From Epinephelus fuscoguttatus (Eukaryota; Chordata; Actinopteri; Perciformes; Serranidae): DNA of 64,000 bases. Below, one piece after another: positions 60,901-64,000 of this stretch (its first letter is position 1; each line of letters starts with the position of its first letter). The position numbers and the translations under genes are program-made. Under the pieces are notes generated by a model. The model had not been told where the DNA came from and did not search any database. It worked only from the letters and a program-made list of their open reading frames with translations. The stretch lies in NCBI RefSeq assembly GCF_011397635.1, contig NC_064767.1, forward strand, positions 16,035,537-16,099,536. Direction: 5' to 3'.

Positions 60901-63900
60901 TTTAAGTCTACAAAATAAACAGTAGATGTATTATAATTTATTACGCAGTAACACTAGGAATAAACTTTATTTTTCTCTCTCTGTCTTGTAGATTACTGCC
61001 CAGCCACAACTGAAGGACCCATCACACGTAAAAACCCTTTAAGCCTGAATTTACCTTGAAGTACTTGATATGCAACAATCCCTGTGTGCTGTAATGTCAG
61101 CGTCAACCTGTGTTTCACAGCTCGGCCCTCGTGTTATAACAACTGTGGCGGGCACATGGGAAGCTGCTCTTGCCGGAGCTCTTGTCAATCCTATGGCAAC
61201 TGTTGCTATGACTACTACAGTAAGTGCCAAGTCTAACAAATCAATAGCATTAACAGGTTCTGCATCCCTCTCTCGCTGAAGGAATGAGTCTGTCAGATTC
61301 CTCAGTGCTCACACGGACATGAAGGGATACAATGTTTTTGTGTGCAGAAAACACAGCAGGAGGAGGTGTATCATGATGTTTGCCTCACACAGCAAGAAGA
61401 GGTGTAAAAGACTGTAATCACTTTATTCTCTTCTCTTTGTCATGTAGCTACCTGCCTGCCAACGACTACTGGTATACCTATCAGACCAACAAGCTCAGGT
61501 GTGAAACCTCTCAACAAGCTACACGGCAAACTGTAGAACATATTATCAGTCACTGAAATGTTATAATGCTCTCTCTAAGATGGGTACTCCTGTCGGAACA
61601 ACTGTGGCAGCTACCTAGCAGCCTGCTCCTGCGTAAGCACTTGCCGATCCCAAGGAAACTGTTGTTATGACTTCTACTGTAAGTATCACATCCCTCAAAG
61701 CTCAGCAGAGAAGCTGCACACCATGACATGAACAAATATTATCCCTCCACCACAGAAATTGACTTTACAGAGACAAAATCTTCTCTTCTACTTAATATTA
61801 TATATTTCCTGTTGAAACAGGATGCTGGGGCAGGTACTCAAGACATGTATAGAACTCAAATGAATAGAACAGCCTCGATAGCAACGTCAATCTTGTCTAA
61901 CACGCTCGTCATAATTGTTATTACTCCACATTGGTTCTGGTGCACCGCTTGACAAGGCATTAGTCCCAACTGTGGCACTAATTGCCTAATCAAGTCCTCT
62001 TGAAAAAATTAGTCATCTTCAACATTTGTGGTGTTGTAGTTTCAGAATGATGAAGACAGTTTAAGAAAAATTAAATACCAAATAGGACGTAGGCTCTACA
62101 GGATGTTTTTCAGGCATTCTCTTATCTAAAATGAATGGCTTAAAAAATATTGCTGTAAATGGGGACGGCACGGTGATACAGTAGTTCACATTGTCGCCTC
62201 ACAGCAAGAGGGTGGGGGCTTTGTGTGGAGTTTGCATATTATCCCTGTGTCAGCGTTTTTCTCCAGGTACTCCGGCTTCCTCCCACAGTCCAAAGACAAG
62301 AAGGTTAGGTGAACTTGGAAGTCTAAATTGTCCGTAGGTGTGAATGTGAGTGTGAATGGTTGTCTGTCTCTATGTGTCAGCCCTGTGATAGTCTGGTGAC
62401 CTGTCCAGGGTGTATCCTGCCTCTCTCCCAATGTCAGCTGGGACAGACTCCAGCCCCAGCCCCTGTTTGCAGTTACAGAATAAACAACAGGTGCATGTAC
62501 CAGTAATAACAGGTGTAAAATAATTTCATAATTTTATTCTCTCTTGCAGCTCACTGCTACACGACAATTCCAGCCACCACAGGTCAGAAAAACCCTCAGA
62601 AATCTGGAGTATATGGGAATAAACCAACATCGAATAATTTATTGTGCTCACTGAAATGTCTTCCTACTCTCCCGTGTCTCTCAGCTCAGCCCTCATGTCG
62701 CTACAACTGCGGCAGGCACATGGGAAGCTGCTCCTGCGCAAGCTCTTGTCAATGGAATGGCAACTGTTGTTATGACTACTACTGTAAGTAACCAGTAATT
62801 CAAAGCACGGCGCATTTTGATCACCAATCATCATCAGTCATGTTTGTATGTGCGTTCTGTCTCTTTTTTTTGGCAAATTAACTTAGTATAGGGATTTCGG
62901 AGAGAGAGTCTGCAATCTTAACTTCCCAAATGATGAGATTTTCATGCATTCTCTTATCTCAAATGGCTTAAATGATATTGCATATAGCTGCTGTAAATGC
63001 GGTAAAAAATCACATGGGGGAACATGCCCCCAGACTCCCCATGTTTGGGCTGACCACCAAATGTTTAAAACATCTGGCTCCGCCCCTGTTCGCAGTTGCA
63101 GAATAAACAACAGGTGCATGTATCAGTAACAAAAGGTGTAAAATAATGTCATAATTTTATTCTCCTCTCTTGCAGCTCAATGCTTCACGACCACAGGTGC
63201 TCCACCCACCACAGGTAAGAAAAACCCTCAGAAATCTGGAGTATATGGGAATAAACCATCATCGAATAATTTATTCTGCTCACTGAAATGTCTTCCTATT
63301 CTCCCGTGTCTCTCAGCTCAGCCCTCATGTCGTTACAACTGCGGCAGGCACATGGGAAGCTGCTCCTGCGCAAGCTCTTGTCAATGGAATGGCAACTGTT
63401 GTTATGACTACTACTGTAAGTAACCTGTGCTCTGAAGCATGGCACATTTTGATCACCGTTTCCACCAAGAAGTCAGACTGAAACCCATGTTGTCTTGGGT
63501 TTTCTTTTTCAAACAGCCTACTGCTATTACACAATGACATTTTTACGACATGATTATCGTGGGCAAAAGAGTTCACAATAACAATATCATCGCAATATCT
63601 CTAGAATTTTTTTTTTTTTAAAAAAAGCTCTATCAATCAAATTTGCATGTGCGTTCTGTCTCTTTTTTTGGCAAATTAACTTAGTATAGGGATTCGGAGA
63701 GAGAGTCTGCAATCTTAACTTCCCAAATGATGAGATTTTCATGCATTCTCTTATCTCAAATGGCTTAAATGATATTGCATATAGCTGCTGTAAATGTGGT
63801 AAAAAATCACATGGGGGAACATGCCCCCAGACTCCCCATGTTTGGGCTGACCACCAAATGTTTAAAACATCTGGCTCCGCCCCTGTTCGCAGTTGCAGAA

Positions 63901-64000
63901 TAAACAACAAGTGCATGTATCAGTAATAACACGTGTAACAATGTCATAATTTTATTCTCCTCTCTTGCAGCTCAATGCTTCACGACCACAGATGCTCCAC
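57976..64000 (+). CDS. Secreted CUB plus tandem somatomedin-B-like domain protein (partial; 3' end off the right edge)
   Basis: Not recognised as a named gene. Exons: 57976-58042 (signal peptide WTLLVLCSVIVLHGVQG), 58195-58248, 58477-58621 and 58732-58928 (CUB, about residues 44-153, with CDYDALFIFDG as the usual calcium-site region). Then six 99-nt exons (59101-59199, 60666-60764, 61121-61219, 61580-61678, 62685-62783, 63317-63415) alternate with linker exons (60520-60567, 60992-61027, 61448-61498, 62550-62582, 63176-63214, 63971 onward). From exon 4 on, every junction is phase 1. Each 99-nt exon gives seven cysteines spaced C-x3-C-x6-C-x-C-x3-C-x5-CC, and the next exon adds the eighth (YYC, TTC, SQC), matching the somatomedin B pattern. 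At least 431 codons. Linkers are Thr/Pro-rich, probably O-glycosylated. Teleost DMBT1/GP2-like mucosal proteins combine CUB and such repeats with a ZP domain; a ZP C-terminus here is a guess. Confidence 0.85.
58477..58928 (+). CDS. CUB domain exons of the CUB/SMB gene
   Basis: Two exons (58477-58621 and 58732-58928) encode the CUB fold: DPNCVSRLLGRTGALASKNY, PNPYPNSKTCIWYI, EYHPTCDYDALFIFDGPYTS, LCGTNSTTFRSTGPAMTLQF and SSGFYAEFRA. Four cysteines are in the canonical CUB positions, and the YP-NPYPNS start and GFYAEF end are typical. NST is a possible N-glycosylation site. Confidence 0.88.
59539..59940. mobile_element. MITE in intron 5 of the CUB/SMB gene
   Basis: The ends AGGCCCGTTTCCACTG and, reverse complemented from the right, AGGCCCGTTTCCACCG are inverted, flanked by ATT on both sides, fitting a 3-bp target duplication as in Harbinger-type MITEs. 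402 bp, non-coding. Confidence 0.75.
59941..60519. other. Intron 5 remainder with a (TATC)n run
   Basis: Non-coding sequence with a short (TATC) repeat near 60455-60475. Minus-strand frames here have no similarity. Confidence 0.5.
62163..62465 (+). mobile_element. tRNA-derived SINE inside intron 11 of the CUB/SMB gene
   Basis: GGACGGCACGGTGATACAGT AGTTCACATTGTCGCCTCAC head (B box partly lost), ACTCCGGCTTCCTCCCACAG body, and CTGTCCAGGGTGTATCCTGC tail. It interrupts intron sequence that is uninterrupted in the paralogous introns 13 and 15. Confidence 0.8.
62583..64000 (+). repeat. Recent tandem duplication of an SMB exon + linker exon unit
   Basis: 62583-63214 (intron 12, SMB exon 5, intron 13, linker exon) is repeated as 63215-64000 onward. 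The intron 12/14 copies share about 100 bp with a handful of differences, the SMB exons differ at one base, and introns 13/15 share about 300 bp. The second copy carries roughly 165 extra bp (about 63455-63640). The linker exons differ at one base (GGT Gly in 14, GAT Asp in 16). Confidence 0.85.

Larger units (their letters stand above)
59101..63415 (+). repeat. Array of six 99-nt somatomedin-B-like exons
   Basis: Exactly 99 nt each, all phase 1-1. C1 to C8 spans: residues 158-190, 208-239, 253-284, 303-334, 347-378 and 393-424. Copies 5 and 6 differ at one synonymous base (CGC/CGT Arg). Copies 2 and 3 share flanking intron sequence (GTAAGTGCCAAGTCTAACAA ATCAA after both). Copy 1 is the most diverged (CGYWLGNCSC, CCPNFK). 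Confidence 0.9.

Noticed and set aside
61728-61952. 74-codon plus-strand frame in intron 11 of the CUB/SMB gene
   Set aside because: No cysteine pattern, no splice borders in phase with the array; intron sequence.
62883-63916. Repeated minus-strand frames MHLLFILQLRTGAEP... as a duplicated antisense gene
   Set aside because: The two identical-looking frames are the two copies of the duplicated intron 13/15; no start context or similarity.

Overview
The window is nuclear genomic DNA from a ray-finned fish, most probably an acanthomorph/percomorph teleost. The evidence is split vertebrate genes with GT-AG introns, long CA/GT microsatellites, a dense load of teleost-type MITEs, tRNA-derived SINEs, hAT and Tc1 remnants and L2-like LINE fragments, and an angiotensinogen whose angiotensin begins with Asn as in many teleosts. 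There is no bacterial, organellar or viral gene content.

Layout, left to right. (1) 884-32323, minus strand: five coding exons of PGBD5, the vertebrate-domesticated piggyBac-type transposase. They are spread over 31 kb and the last exon(s) lie off the left edge. A 135-nt exon at 14419-14553 is easily missed. Introns 2-4 hold most of the transposon debris, a coiled-coil pseudogene (2366-3457) and a small Myb/SANT-like ORF (7322-7531). (2) 34885-45799, plus strand: complete COG2 (18 coding exons, 729 codons), a subunit of the Golgi COG tether. One intron uses a GC donor, and intron 4 carries a hAT element with a perfect 8-bp target duplication. (3) 49829-53391, minus strand: complete angiotensinogen AGT (six coding exons, 463 codons), with a probable untranslated first exon near 54.7-54.9 kb. 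(4) 57976 to the right edge, plus strand: the 5' part of a secreted protein with signal peptide, one CUB domain and an expanding tandem array of somatomedin-B-like domains. Six are in the window; each is a 99-nt phase-1 exon alternating with a short Thr/Pro linker exon.

PGBD5-COG2-AGT is the same gene order as in human 1q42, so the first three genes are a conserved synteny block. They are neighbours rather than a pathway: PGBD5 and COG2 are divergent (2.6 kb apart), and COG2 and AGT converge. The CUB/SMB gene beside AGT is the unusual part. I do not recognise it as a named gene. Its array shows successive tandem duplications, the youngest (62.58-63.21 kb versus 63.22-64.0 kb) differing at one synonymous base over a 99-bp exon. 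All exon boundaries were set by eye from splice consensus, reading frame and protein similarity; no alignment or transcript was available.
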